Part shown: piece after piece, positions 53,216 to 64,000 of the stretch | Layout of the letters: each line of letters begins with the position of its first letter | Position numbering within the stretch: the first letter of the stretch is position 1 | Notes under the pieces: generated by a model | What the model saw: the letters and a program-made list of their open reading frames with translations, nothing else | What the model was told of the DNA's origin: nothing | Databases searched by the model: none | Translations under genes and position numbers: made by a program | NCBI GenBank assembly: GCA_018398805.1 | Contig: JAGFBZ010001285.1 | Span: 744,001-808,000, forward strand | Direction of reading: 5' to 3' | From: Hirundichthys speculiger | Lineage: Eukaryota > Chordata > Actinopteri > Beloniformes > Exocoetidae | DNA: 64,000 nucleotides

Positions 53216-54837
53216 ATAAAATTAAGAATTTTGATTGAGAATTGACAATTTCACCCTGAAATCAGAATTTTTTATTTTAAAATGTCTTACAATAACTTTT
53301 TTTTAAACATAAAATTACAATGTTGTCATAAAATTGTGAATTTTGAAACTTTTTGTCTGAAAATTGTGATGTTGTGCAATAATTTCTTTAAAAAAAAAGA
53401 AAAGAAAGCAATTTTTATAATATCGTGACTCTGATAAAAATGACAAACTTTTTGTTGTAAAATTGTGACTTTTGTGGAAATTGAAATCTTGTTGTCAAAA
53501 ACAGTGTTTTCAAAATTGAGACTTTTTAAGGTGAAATTTCTACTTTTCATCCTAAACTAGTTTTGCTAAATTGCGCTCTCCTGGCGATGTCCTCTCCCCG
53601 GTTATTCCAGTTTTTTAACCCTTCAGACAAAATTTTCTGTCTTTACATTTATGGTTGTCTTTGCATACTCTCACGGGCCAGATAAAAGGAAGTAGAGTCG
53701 GATGCGGCCCGCGGGCCTTGAATTTGACGTGTGATTTAGACACTCTGACACAGTAGAGCACCTTTATATGATCTAAAAGGACACCAATTGAATCCTCTGG
53801 CATGTCAAGAAAACATACTGATATCTGCCTCAGGTTGATTTTATCAAAGAAGAGAATCATCTCAAATGTATGCTGAAAAACATGCAAAAGGGATGGGTTT
53901 TTTTTTTATTTTTTATGCATAATCTCCTCACTAAACAACTCCAGTGGAGAGTTGGCCAATGGATTCCCAATTTTAAGCTCTGGAAGAGATAATCAAACTG
54001 ACAAACTTAAATAATCACAGTAAGTAGATGGGAAGGGGGAAAGGCCGATTTGATTTACTTTCATATGACATTTGACGTTTGACAGCATAGTAACTGTGAC
54101 AGTGATTATAGAGCATCCTCTCATGCTCAAGTTGTTTGATCTCTGACATGGATGCTGAACACTGAGCTGATCGAGGGGCTTCTCGCTGCTAACCCTGCCA
54201 GACACTGGAACCAAACTGGAAGCTCTTAGGCCGTTAAGCAGGGTCAGATTCTGGTCAGAGAGCAACAGTAGTTTGAGTTAGATTAACTCGCTGCATCACC
54301 TGTGACCGCTGGACCATCTCTCCCCTTTGATTAACCCCTCACAGCTGACCTACGTCTCATTCAGAGCTGCTGCAGCATTCTTCACCAAGCAGATTTCATG
54401 CTTGAGAGAAACGTTGCGCTACGGGTCAGTGTGCATTAATGCACCGAGAACCGCCTCGCCAGTTCTGAACAGATTCATCCTGCTGAAATGTTGGGATCCT
54501 CACTAGGACTTGTACAAAGTCCTACTTAACCTCCAACCTCATTCAGACTAGAAGTCATTATCTGGCTGAGGATTAACCCACATAGCTTAGTAAATGATCT
54601 AAATAGATCCAACTCAGCTGTGCGTCAAGACACAGTCTTTGAATTAAAATAACCAAGACATTAACACTTTGAAATAAGGGTCATACATTTCTGTGTTCGA
54701 CTTTTTTTTTTACATTTGACAAATATTACAAATATTTTAAACACTCCATCATTCTTGTGCTGATGATTTGAGGATGTAAGGGTTTAATCGAGTGTTTCAG
54801 CTACTGTCTTGCGTCACTCGTGCCAGCTGGTTTTTGT
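53216..54837. other. Intergenic; degenerate AT repeat and a possible hAT end
   Basis: At 53216-53560 loosely repeated words such as aaaattgtgactttttgttg occur (related to about 33940-34110). The stretch gatgcggcccgcgggccttg at about 53700 resembles the terminus of another hAT family. The rest (53740-54837) is unique, with no gene recognised. Confidence 0.4.
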
Positions 54838-56048
54838 GGGTTAGGGTTAGGGTTAGAAGTTAGGGTTAGGGTTAGGAGTTAGGGTTAGGGTTAGGAGTTA
54901 GGGTTAGGGTTAGGAGTTAGGGTTAGGGTTAGGAGTTAGGGTTAGGAGTTAGGGTTAGGGTTAGGGTTAGGGTTAGGAGTTAGGGTTAGGAGTTAGGGTT
55001 AGGGTTAGGGTTAGGGTTAGGGTTAGGAGTTAGGGTTAGGAGTTCGGGTTCGGTTCGGGTTAGGGTTAGGGTTCGGGTTCGGGTTTAGGGTTAGGGTTAT
55101 TGGGTTCGGGTTAGGGTTAGGGTTAGGGTTAGGGTTAGGGTTTCGGGTTAGGGTTAGGGTTAGGGTTAGGGTTAGTTCGGGTTTCGGGGTTCGGGTTCGG
55201 TTAGGTTTGGTTCGGGTTCGGGTTTCGGGTTAGGGTTAGGGTTTTCGGGTTAGGGTTATTCGGGTTTAGGGTTCGGGTTAGGGTTAGGGTTTTCGGGTTC
55301 GGGTTCGGGTTCCTTTGGGTTTTTTAGGGTTTCTTTTTCGGGTTTTCGGGTTTTTAGGTTTTCGTTAGGTTTTTCGTTTCGTTTTTTCGGAGTTTAGGGT
55401 TTCTTAGGGTTAGGGTTAGGTTATTTCGGGTTCGGGTTAGGGTTTAGTTCGGGTTTTCGGGTTTAGGGTTTCGGGTTTTCGGGTTTAGGGTTCTTAGGGT
55501 TAGGCGTTAGGGTTAGGGTTTCGGGTTAGGGTTAGGGTTAGGGTTAGGAGTTTTCGGAGTTAGGGTTAGGGTTAGGGTTAGGGTTTCGGAGTTTAGGAGT
55601 TGGGTTTCGGAGTTAGGGTTAGGGTTAGGGTTTTCGGGTTAGGGTTAGGGTTTTCGGGTTAGGGTTAGGGTTCTTAGGGTTTTCGGGTTAGGGTTAGGGT
55701 TAGGGTTAGGTTTTTCGGGTTAGGGTTAGGGTTAGGGTTAGGGTTAGGGTTAGGGTTAGGGTTAGGAGTTAGGAGTTAGGGGGTTAGGGTTAGGGTAGGG
55801 GTTAGGGTTAGGTTAGGGGTTAGGAGTTAGGGTTAGGAGTTAGGGTTAGGAGTTAGGGTTCGGGTTAGGGTTAGGGTTAGGGTTTCGGGTTAGGGTTTTA
55901 GGAGGTTAGGGTTAGGGTTTTAGGGTTTTAGGTTAGGGTTAGGGTTAGGGTTAGGGTTAGGAGTTAGGAGTTAGGGTTAGGGTTAGGGTTAGGGTTAGGG
56001 TTAGGGTTAGGGTTAGGAGTTAGGAGTTAGGAGTTAGGAGTTAGGGTT
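54838..56048 (+). repeat. Interstitial telomeric repeat array, 1.2 kb
   Basis: TTAGGG repeats in plus orientation are mixed with the 7-mer variant TTAGGAG (often every third unit, giving a 19-bp block) and with TTCGGG-type variants concentrated at 55045-55900. It is internal to the window with unique DNA on both sides. Confidence 0.95.
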
Positions 56049-56156
56049 CCACTAGAGAGCCTCAGCAGTGACACTCTCACACTTCGACCTGGAGGTGAAC
56101 TTGAAGGATTTTATGTCTCCAGGAAGTTGCTTGCACTTGATCTTTTGATCTGTGGT

Positions 56157-56213
56157 GGGTTAGGGTTAGGGTTAGGAGTTAGGGTTAGGAGTTAGGGTTA
56201 GGGTTAGGGTTAG
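56157..56213 (+). repeat. Second, short interstitial telomeric repeat block
   Basis: About nine TTAGGG/TTAGGAG units lie in the same orientation as the large array, separated from it by about 108 bp of unique sequence (56049-56156). Both blocks are preceded by gtgggttaggg. Confidence 0.92.
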
Positions 56214-57130
56214 CCGCGGGGTGACGCAGGGACGCCTTGTTGTGCTGATTGTTACGTTAGCTCGGATCGCTGTGTCAAAGCCCGGAAGGAGATGGATAGT
56301 TGGAGGCTTCAGAAAACATGACTTTGTCTTGGTGCTTTTCAAGGTCAGGTGGCAAGTGTGATTTTAATCCAGAGAGACTGTCCTTCTACGTCTACCCGCT
56401 CTGTAAGCAGGGATTACACATGCAAAACTGGGTATGCTGAAATGGTTATTTGGCATTTAAATTATGAAATGAAGCAATTTTGCAATCATTTATCTGTGCA
56501 CCGCCCACTTGGCACTGATTTGGGTCAACATTTTAGTGGCATGAACACAGCATAGACACAAATCTTGTGCCATTCAGAGAAAAGACACTTCCTTTGTCCT
56601 ACACAGCAGCACCATTCTTTGCTCTGAAAACACTGTCTGCTGTTGTGATTGATTATGTATTTGCATTTATTCACACGGGACAGATTCATCATTCCAATTT
56701 GTCAAGTTTCTGGAGTGCAGAGCTAATTACGAGCAGAGGAGCCACAAAAAGAGGATGGCCTTCCGTTTAGGCTCGTATGAGGTTTTCTCTACCTCACCTC
56801 GTCTCCAGACGAGCAGCCAAAGCTTCACAGGGCAACAGAGGCCACTCGGCACCATGGGTAATTAGTGTGACGAATGCTTTAGCAGAACAAATAGTGGCAG
56901 TCGGCCGTCTCTCTCTCATCATGTGGCTGTGCTGTCATAGATCCAGCGCTGCAGGCTCATCAGGGTAATGGATGATTCTGCAACAGGACCGTCCCTCTAC
57001 CAACAGAACCACCAAGCACAAAATATAGTGCTATCTTTTTTTATTTTTGTGGTAAACACAGTCCATCTCTCTTGAGGGGATCTATTCAGATGTCAGGAGC
57101 TTATTTGAAGGTCACTAACAGGATAATATA
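56214..57130. other. Unique non-repetitive block; candidate regulatory DNA
   Basis: No transposon signature is present. POU/homeodomain-like words occur (tgattatgtatttgcattta at about 56649-56668; gagctaattacgag at about 56720). Short frames (56349-56968) show no recognisable protein. The regulatory suggestion is inference only. Confidence 0.3.
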
Positions 57131-58010
57131 TATACATGTAGTAAGTATTTTATTATAGATAGATAGATAGATAGATAGATAGAGAGATAGATTTAATACT
57201 GTAATATAATACTACATATAATTAATTTCTAAAGGTGTTATCACAAAACAACATTTTTAATTTTTAGTAGGCTGGGTATGCGGTCTCTCAGGACCGTCTT
57301 TCTTGCAAACATCTTGATACAAATCCTCAGTGGGATTCATTTTCATGCCTGGTTTGGTGAGCTGTCCCCGCTGAAAAGATGAATCACATTATTAGATCAG
57401 AAGAGAGCAAAGGTAGTCAACAACTAGATTTACAATTCACACGCTAGTTTGAATATGGGCATTGTTTTGCATAAAAAGAATTGGAATTATAGAGCCTTGT
57501 CACAGAGCTGATCTTTCTTTCTTTCTTTCTTTCCTTTTTTAAACAATGTGGGAATCCTTGCAATAATTTAGGTCACCTGTCTGAGCCACATGTGAGACAT
57601 GTGAGACACGTCAGATGTGCAGGGTGATAGTTTTGCCTACTGGCAGTCGGTGAAACTAGTAAGTCCACATCTCTTATTTTTTCCAACAAGTGAAGGGCAT
57701 ATGGTTAATTTGTCTCCTGGATAAAATCAAGGATGGAGACAGCCAATAATTTGAGTACCAGCTAATGGTTTGAGCATATTCCTGAAACTGTGATAGTAAA
57801 TACTATAATGTATGTATGTCATGCTGAATAGGTTTACTGCCTATAAGAAAAATAATCCTTAAGAATACCTTAAAATAAATAAAGTTGAGTGAATTGTTTC
57901 GATGGCAGCCAGACTGATGGTTAACAGAGCATGAGAGACAGGCAAGGTTGTGGAAAGGTTATTTCTGGGTTCAGGAGTTGAGACTTTGGGGATGTGGACA
58001 TGTCAGTCCA
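57131..58010. other. Intergenic with microsatellites
   Basis: (GATA)n lies at about 57158-57186 and (CTTT)n at about 57515-57532. No gene is seen. Confidence 0.5.
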
Positions 58011-58440
58011 TCCTGGGGTCAATGTGAAGACAAGTGGAAGACACATTTCTCTGTCAGCACGCAGAGAGCCTGCACAGGTTCAGGTTTTTGTCATGAAGTC
58101 CCAAGTCATTGAGTCAATAGCCAAGGAACATGACACAACCTCTCACAGTCACTCGGCATCAAGCGGAACAGAGAATGGCATGCTTTCCATTTCACTGCAC
58201 CGCGGCCTCAGCGAGACCCCGTCCATCTCCGTCCAGGCTCTCGCATAAACACAACCCTGCAACCTGCTCCCAAACATGTACATTGTTCCCTCGAAGGAGC
58301 CCGGCTATTATCTCCACTGTTGTAGCGTGCTGGGGAGGCCTCAGATAACCAGCGGGATTTGATGACAAGATCATGGCAAAGTAAAAGCACATTTCGATTA
58401 AAGTGATGTCAGGATTTATCCTCAATCAGTGTGCTTAAAT
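58011..58440. other. Unique, mixed-composition block; candidate regulatory DNA
   Basis: Non-repetitive and GC-richer than its flanks. Overlapping frames occur on both strands (58130-58425) without recognisable domains. Function is inferred from texture only. Confidence 0.28.
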
Positions 58441-59029
58441 GGCAAAAAAAAATAAAAAATAAAAAAAAAATCTTGCCTTCTCTGCTATCTGACAAGGCAC
58501 TGACCCAATAAATGATCCTTTACCATGCATGGAACAACCATACATCTGACTGAAAAAGCTTGATGAAATGGCACATCTTGTTTTCTGCATCCATACTAAT
58601 AGTCAACACAATTATATTCATATTGGACAGAGTTAGTACATTTCAGTCCTCGTAAAAGTCTTGAAGATGGTATTGTATGATCTCTAACGTCCATCTATCC
58701 ATTGATTTAACAAAGAACACATCCATTAATTCTGACAACATATCAGGAAGAATTACCTACATGCTAATATGCATGGTCATCAAACAAAACAACTGCTCAT
58801 CTAATAAATGTTTGTATGTGTGTTTGTGTGTGTGAGAGAAACTGTGTGTAGCAGTGAGAGAAAGCTGCTTGTATTGTGAAAGCACCTTGAGTGGTCCCTG
58901 GACTAGAAAGGACTTATTTAAGCACATTGTTGCTATATAAATACGCTTATAGAGGTTTAACTGTCCCCATGTTTTAATAAATCATCCGATGTATTGCCCT
59001 TTTATTATCTTAACTACATTAGTGGTACC
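58441..59029. other. Intergenic with LINE-tail-like fragment
   Basis: The stretch at 58860-58960 (gaaagcaccttgagtggtcc ... ctatataaatacgc) resembles a decayed 3' end of a fish LINE. The rest is AT-rich unique DNA. Confidence 0.4.
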
Positions 59030-59160
59030 ATGTGGGAGGTCCAGGTCTGAATCCAGATTGAATCAGGAAGAGCATCCAGCGTAAAACCTGTGCCCAAGAA
59101 ATCATGTGGGTTATTCAGCCATGGCAACCCTAAACAGGGAGCAGCTGAAAAGGAATAATC
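59030..59160 (+). mobile_element. LINE 3' fragment, Expander/RTE-X type
   Basis: The words gaagagcatccagcgtaaaa and gggagcagctgaaaagga mark the same LINE 3' end as the antisense copy at 13608-13935. Confidence 0.5.
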
Positions 59161-59580
59161 ATACGGCCATATGAAAAAAGAGGTGCACATCCCTGCTCGA
59201 AGCAAACTCAACAGAAAAACAAAGAAAAGAAAAAAATGTTGTAACATGGTTTGAAAAAAGTTCTAAGCAATTCAGCTCAATTCCTTCCTGCTGAAGGTCA
59301 GCTGGGTAAAAGAAGAAAAGAAGAGGGAGATAGGGCAGAGATGATGGAGATCTGAAAGAGGAGAGGCACAGATATCTTGGCTATATTATATAGGACAAAA
59401 TAAATTAATTAAAATTATCCACTGGCTCGAGAACTAAGAATTCTAGTACTTATGACTAGTACATTGTTAGTACATGAAATGATTGAGATGACTACATAAA
59501 CAGGTGTAGGCAGCAACACTGAGGTGGTCAGAGGGTCAGACTGCAGGTCAGCATGTTAGTTGATGTCCCAGAGACACCTG

Positions 59581-59835
59581 TATAGACAGGTGGAGGTCAA
59601 CGCTGGGATGATGTCTATATAGACAGGTGGAGGTAAACGCTGGGATGACATCTATATAGACAGGTGGAGGTAAACGCTGGGATGACGTCTATATAGACAG
59701 GTGGAGGTAAACGCTGGGATGATGTCTATATAGACAGGTGGAGGTAAACGCTGGGATGACATCTATATAGACAGGTGGAGGTAAACGCTGGGATGACGTC
59801 TGTATAGACAGGTGGAGGTAAACGCTGGGATGGTC
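59581..59835. repeat. 37-bp minisatellite, about 7 copies
   Basis: Copies start at 59581, 59618 and every 37 bp after, with core tatagacaggtggaggtaaa then cgctgggatga. Units differ only at atg/aca/acg before tcta. The array lies inside the 3' region of the L2 LINE. Confidence 0.92.
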
Positions 59836-60187
59836 AGAGGGTGGAACTGCAGTTCAATATGTAACTCTGGAAACTCTGGCCTGCAAACATATACAGAAAG
59901 AATAAGAAAAAGGGGGGCAGGGGTGTGCAGGACAGCACAAAAAACTATTGGAACAATGAAGTGCAGTTACATTTATGAGGTGCTCCCAGTTAACTATGGA
60001 TATGGGTGGAGGGGATATGAGAGAGGACACCACTCAGTGGGTCATGTTGGTGTCCTCCTGCAGCGTAAGCCTATAGCAGCATAGCTGTTACCAGGCTATG
60101 TTTAGGACCAGCCTGCTCTAGTCTTGGTTTCAGCCATTCCTGTAACTGTAGCTATGACTATTGGCCCTAACACACTACTGTTTAGAC

Positions 60188-60402
60188 CAGGGGGGCCAGT
60201 CCTGGTCCTCAAGAGCCCCTATCCAGCAGGTTTTAGAGATTTCCCAGCTTCAACACACCTGATTCTAATTAATGGTTGTTATCAGGTTGTTATCAAAGTC
60301 TGCACAAGTCTGTTGATGACACAGCCACTTCTGTCCCAAAGCAGGGAAACATATAAAACCTGCTGGATAGGGGCTCTTGAGGACCAGGATTGGGCCCCCC
60401 TG
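60188..60402. mobile_element. Short hAT MITE, 215 bp
   Basis: Inverted ends of roughly 48 bp begin cagggggg and share cctggtcctcaagagcccct. An exact 8-bp target duplication gtttagac is at 60180-60187 and 60403-60410. It is inserted into the L2 LINE. Confidence 0.9.
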
Positions 60403-61909
60403 GTTTAGACTAACGATAGGCTTTACTGAACATAAAATGTTTTAAGTTTAGTTTCAAAGGTGGAGGTGGTGTCAACCTCCTGAACCCAAATTAACTCCAA
60501 ATCTACTTTTGGATATTCTAGGAAATACAAGTAAACCTGCAGTCTGAGAGGAGAGAGCTCTATTAGGAGCATGAGGAGCATCAGGTCTCGTAAATAAAGA
60601 GGAGTTTGGCCGCTGAGAAATTTTATGGGAAGCTAGTGGAGGGAAGTTAACGTGGGTGAGACGTTATCTCTTTTGCTGAATCCCGTCAGCATTCGTGCTG
60701 CTGCGTTTTGGATCATCTGGAGGCTATTCAGAGAATTATTTGGACATCCTGCTAATTAACACACCTATCAAAAACTGGACCCTCAAAGCACAACTCAATT
60801 GTCCAAGTTCACAAATTTATCATGTATCAGCATGTATAGAGTGAAGAGAGTCGGTCCTAAAACTGAACCCTGTGGGACACCATAGCAGACCTTTGTCTGT
60901 GTGGAAGAAATGTTATTAACATGAACGAACTGATAGATAGTCCACTGCTGTCCCTTTAATCCAGATAATATTCTCTAATTTGTGTAGTAAAATGCTGTGA
61001 TCACTGGTATCAAGAGCAGCACTGAGTTCCAGCAGAACTATTATGGACACTAAATAATTATCTGAGGCCATGAGGAGGTCGTTGGTGACTCTCATCAGTG
61101 CCGTTTCTGTGCTATGATGTGTTCTGAACCCTGACTGAAAAACCTCAAATAGATCATTTCTATCCAGGTGGTCACCTAACTGCCTTGCAACTACGTTTTT
61201 CCAGAATTTTAGATATAAATGGAAGTTTGGATATTGGGCTATAATTTGATAAAATCTCTGGGTCAAGAGATGTTTTTCTTTTTAGAGTAAAGGTTTAATT
61301 ACTGCAACTTTTAAAACCCATGGTACATATCCTGATTTTAGGGATAGGTTAATCTGGCCTAATATTGACATACCAATTAAAAAGGAAACATTTTTGAGTT
61401 GGGATGGGGTCTAGTAGACATGTGGATGGTTTAGCTTTGCTGATGGTTGAGATCAGCTCAGAGAGGTCTACAGGAGAGAAACAGTCCAGATTCAGGTCAG
61501 TTACTGAAGTTACTGAAGCTGAACAAACGCCCACAGCCGTTGGTGGTTGATTCCTTCTGTAATTCTGATTATTTTACACAAAAGAAGCTCAGAAAGTCTT
61601 CACTTCTGATAGCAGAGAACAGAGTTGTGACTCTTTGTCAGCCTGGCGACAGTGCTAAACAGAAAACGTGGGTTATTTTTGTTTTCTTCTATTAATGATG
61701 GAATAGTAAGCTGTTCCATCATTAGCAGCACAAAGGGCTTTTTTGTATACTATTAGACTATCTTTCCAGGTGTGAGGGGAGTCTAAAGATTTACAAGAGT
61801 ACCACTTCCTTTCCATTTTACGTGTTTTTGTTTCAGCGTGGAGACATGTAAATTAAACCAGGGACCTGAACTCCTATGATTAAAGACCCTCTTTTTCAGG
61901 AGGCAACAG

Positions 61910-62550
61910 TAGTGCTGGGCAATATGACGATATATATCGTGGGGACGATAGAAAAGTGTGTATCGTGCCATTTCTCTTCTATCGTTTCTATCGTTTCTAA
62001 CCTAATTTTATCAATTATTACAGCAAATATGTAATTAAATAACCTGCAACGATAAATTTGATAGAATCATATCTACTTCTACAAAGTAGCCTTTTATGTT
62101 TGCACTTTTATTCATGGTTAATGCCTTAAACAGAGTTCTCTTCAACCCTGATGTTTACTTTAGACACTTTATATTGCTTTGCAAACTTTGCACTACAAGG
62201 TTACAGATTTCAGAAAGTTGAAAATAATTTGTGTTTATTTTTTATAGCTGAACTTCAGTGCAAAAAATGTGTTTTTCCTCTCAGAAACTGTTGTGCACTT
62301 TAAAAAAATGTGAAAGCTACTGTACCTCTGTACCTACCTGTTTTTGCTGCACTAAAATGTATGTTTGTGACAGTTCAGCTAAATGTCCTTTCAAAATAAA
62401 GTTGAACAGTAAGCAATGAAATTTTTGTCAAACTTTTCAGAGAATAACTGAAAACATACTTTATTATGGTATATCGTGATATATATCGTTATCGTGATAT
62501 AAAATAGTCCATATCGTGATATATGATTTTTTCTATATCGCCCAGCACTA
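61910..62550. mobile_element. Non-autonomous hAT element, 641 bp
   Basis: The left end tagtgctgggcaatat and the inverted right end tagtgctgggcgatat are terminal inverted repeats. An exact 8-bp duplication ggcaacag is at 61902-61909 and 62551-62558. Subterminal atatcgtgatat words occur at both ends. It is inserted into the L2 LINE and has no ORF. Confidence 0.9.
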
Positions 62551-63339
62551 GGCAACAGCATTTAAAGCTGAATGTAATATATGTGCAGTTTTGTTGACAA
62601 AGCAAATACCTGCAGTGGTTAATTTCAGGTCATCACCCTTAATTGTTCTACCATATTCTACCTTAGGGACATGAGAAACAATGGCCTCCTTAAATTTATT
62701 TACCGCATTATCAGATCGGCATCTGCTGTAATAATACTTTTTATGTGCTGTAACGTCAGGAACTTTAAATTTGAAGTTATTAAATAGTGATGAGGGGAGA
62801 GGATTCAGAGGCACCACAAATTATTCTATTAATTTTATTTTATATGAACAAATTATCAAGTTCTATGCTGCAGGTGAGGGCCAGATCCAGCATGTGATTA
62901 AAGCAGTGCGCTGTTTTTTTACTTTTTGTGAGACAAGTCTGGTTTAAGGCTGTCACTGTCAACATCCGTGTGATGGTGTTACCCACTATTATGACCAAAC
63001 CCGATAGGAAATCTGAGAACCCAATTTTGACAACTATCACAAGGATCAATGTGACTTCACAGAAAAAGTAGGCCTATATTACTAAGAATGGTTTAGAACT
63101 ATATATGCAGGGGACAAAATTCAGTTCAATTCAATTCCAGAAGGGAAATTATATGTTGTACTAACTTTGGTTGTGATTAGCATGAATATTATCAGTAGTT
63201 GTGTTTAATATTCTTGATGTTCTCTGTAAGGTGAAAGGTCGGGAGTGCCGTCTGAAAGAGGTGCTTAGCCGACTTTTTCTGCATCTTAGTCTTCTTCCAG
63301 AAAATATTTCTGGTTGAGCTGATAATTCAGGTGTTCATC

Positions 63340-63515
63340 CGTTCATCCATTATCCATACCTGTTTAGTCCTACACAGGGTCATGGGGATCTGGTGGAGCC
63401 TTTCTCAGCTCTCTTTGGGTGAAGGGCAGGGGTACACCTGGACAGGTCGCCAGTCCATCACAGGGTCACATGTAGACAAACAACCGTGCACACTCACAAT
63501 CACTCCTACAGGTAA
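63340..63515 (-). repeat. tRNA-type SINE, 3' half (antisense)
   Basis: Reverse complement of the SINE 3' part: a gatgg-type tail, then complement of caggattaa..., agctgaga...ctccac, and the acctgtccaggtg and tgtctacatgtg words. It is the same family as 8226-10234. The 5' half with the B box is absent. Confidence 0.7.
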
Positions 63516-64000
63516 TTTATTAACCTGACATGGCTGGAGGACCCAGTTGCTCCAGCTGCTGCGACAAAGAGCAGCAGACATGTTGGAAGCCATCCTGCAA
63601 ACCACCCAATTTACCACCTCAGGGAGGTGGTAACTGCTGGTTGTGGCCATATTATGTTTAAAATAAATTAATTTAAAAGCCTATGCACAGCTCAGAAGTC
63701 AACTTTTTTGAAAGTGCCAAGGAGTTATAGCAGAACAAAGTTAAAATTCTTAGTTTCAGTTTCATTTGATGGAGTATTTGTTTAGTTTCACCAAGCCTCT
63801 TCTAGCTGGAGTGACCATCTGTACCTGCTCTCAGAAAAAACTGTAGAAGTAACTTCCTGAACCTGCCCAGGTTGGATTACTGCAAACTGATTCTATGTCA
63901 CACATCAACAACAATGAAACTAGCTCACAGAGCTACAGAGGATACCAGGGCAGAGGCAACTAAGATGCTCAAGAAAGTAATGATGAAAGACAAATTGAGA
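63516..64000. other. Intergenic, nothing recognised
   Basis: Short frames only. No transposon or gene signature is identified up to the window edge. Confidence 0.4.

Larger units (their letters stand above)
59271..63055 (-). mobile_element. L2-type LINE, long but decayed, with nested insertions
   Basis: On the minus strand, the right part (62840-63049) gives endonuclease pieces (LNQTCLTKSKKTAHCFNHML). The stretch 61349-61534 gives LDCFSPVDLSELISTISKAK. The stretch 60916-61266 gives RT residues VFQSGFRTHHSTETALMRVT, then a decayed AALDTSDHSILLHKLE (the catalytic block FDTIDH is altered to LDTSDH). The left part is the long non-coding 3' region (59271-60840), including the nggaacaccatgg-type words found in this family. 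Two hAT elements (60188-60402, 61910-62550) and a 37-bp minisatellite (59581-59835) lie within it. Confidence 0.75.

Noticed and set aside
54838..56213. True chromosome end
   Set aside because: Unique DNA and a transposon-rich region continue on the right, so the array is interstitial or a misjoin.

Overview
The window is from a ray-finned (teleost) fish nuclear genome. It has an intron-containing vertebrate nuclear-receptor gene with GT-AG introns, an intronless teleost-type hatching-enzyme gene, and a dense load of fish-typical transposons (Rex3/RTE, L2 and Expander-like LINEs, Tc1, hAT and Harbinger relics, a tRNA-type SINE), long minisatellites and TTAGGG arrays. The species cannot be named from this sequence.

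Two protein-coding genes are well supported, both on the minus strand. (1) At 10520-11312 is an astacin metalloprotease of the high-choriolytic (hatching) enzyme family, intronless, with its own TATA box (11394-11399) and poly(A) signal (10427-10432). Its signal-peptide frame is out of register with the protease frame by one base. (2) At 43140-48134 is a three-exon COUP transcription factor. Diagnostic residues favour NR2F2 (COUP-TFII) over NR2F1. The copy is diverged, carries Ser/Asn runs in the N-terminus, and has one extra base in exon 2. The rest of the window looks like a gene-poor regulatory landscape of the kind that surrounds COUP-TF genes.

Layout: 1-1756 Rex3-like LINE with an internal minisatellite; 3756-6310 hAT relic holding a Tc1 copy; 8226-10234 SINE split by a 1.6-kb hAT element, both with exact target duplications; 10.4-11.4 kb hatching enzyme; 12.3-13.2 kb unique, possibly regulatory DNA; 13.6-17.4 kb LINE fragments, (TA)n, a 1.1-kb hAT element and a SINE split by a Harbinger relic; 21.6-23.3 kb L2 LINE; 27.1-29.9 kb SINE and a 2.3-kb GGTCT minisatellite; 30.05-30.16 kb perfect 54-bp hairpin; 31.3-32.4 kb hAT relic; 33.0-33.4 kb self-complementary minisatellite; 34.2-34.9 kb LINE ends and (TA)n; 35.5-39.3 kb unique DNA with GC-rich islands; 40.0-41.7 kb 21-bp minisatellite; 43.1-49.0 kb COUP-TF gene and its upstream region; 49.9-50.4 kb Tc1 relic; 51.9-53.2 kb hAT element holding a LINE tail; 54.8-56.2 kb interstitial telomeric repeats; 56.2-58.4 kb unique, possibly regulatory DNA; 59.0-63.1 kb L2 LINE with two nested hAT elements and a 37-bp minisatellite.

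No operon-like or obviously new multi-gene system is present. The points most worth a second look are the single-base frame breaks in both genes, the diverged COUP-TF copy, the perfect hairpins (one close to an exon of the COUP-TF gene), tandem amplification of transposon ends, and the telomere-repeat arrays. All family assignments come from reading translated motifs and repeat ends; no database search was run.
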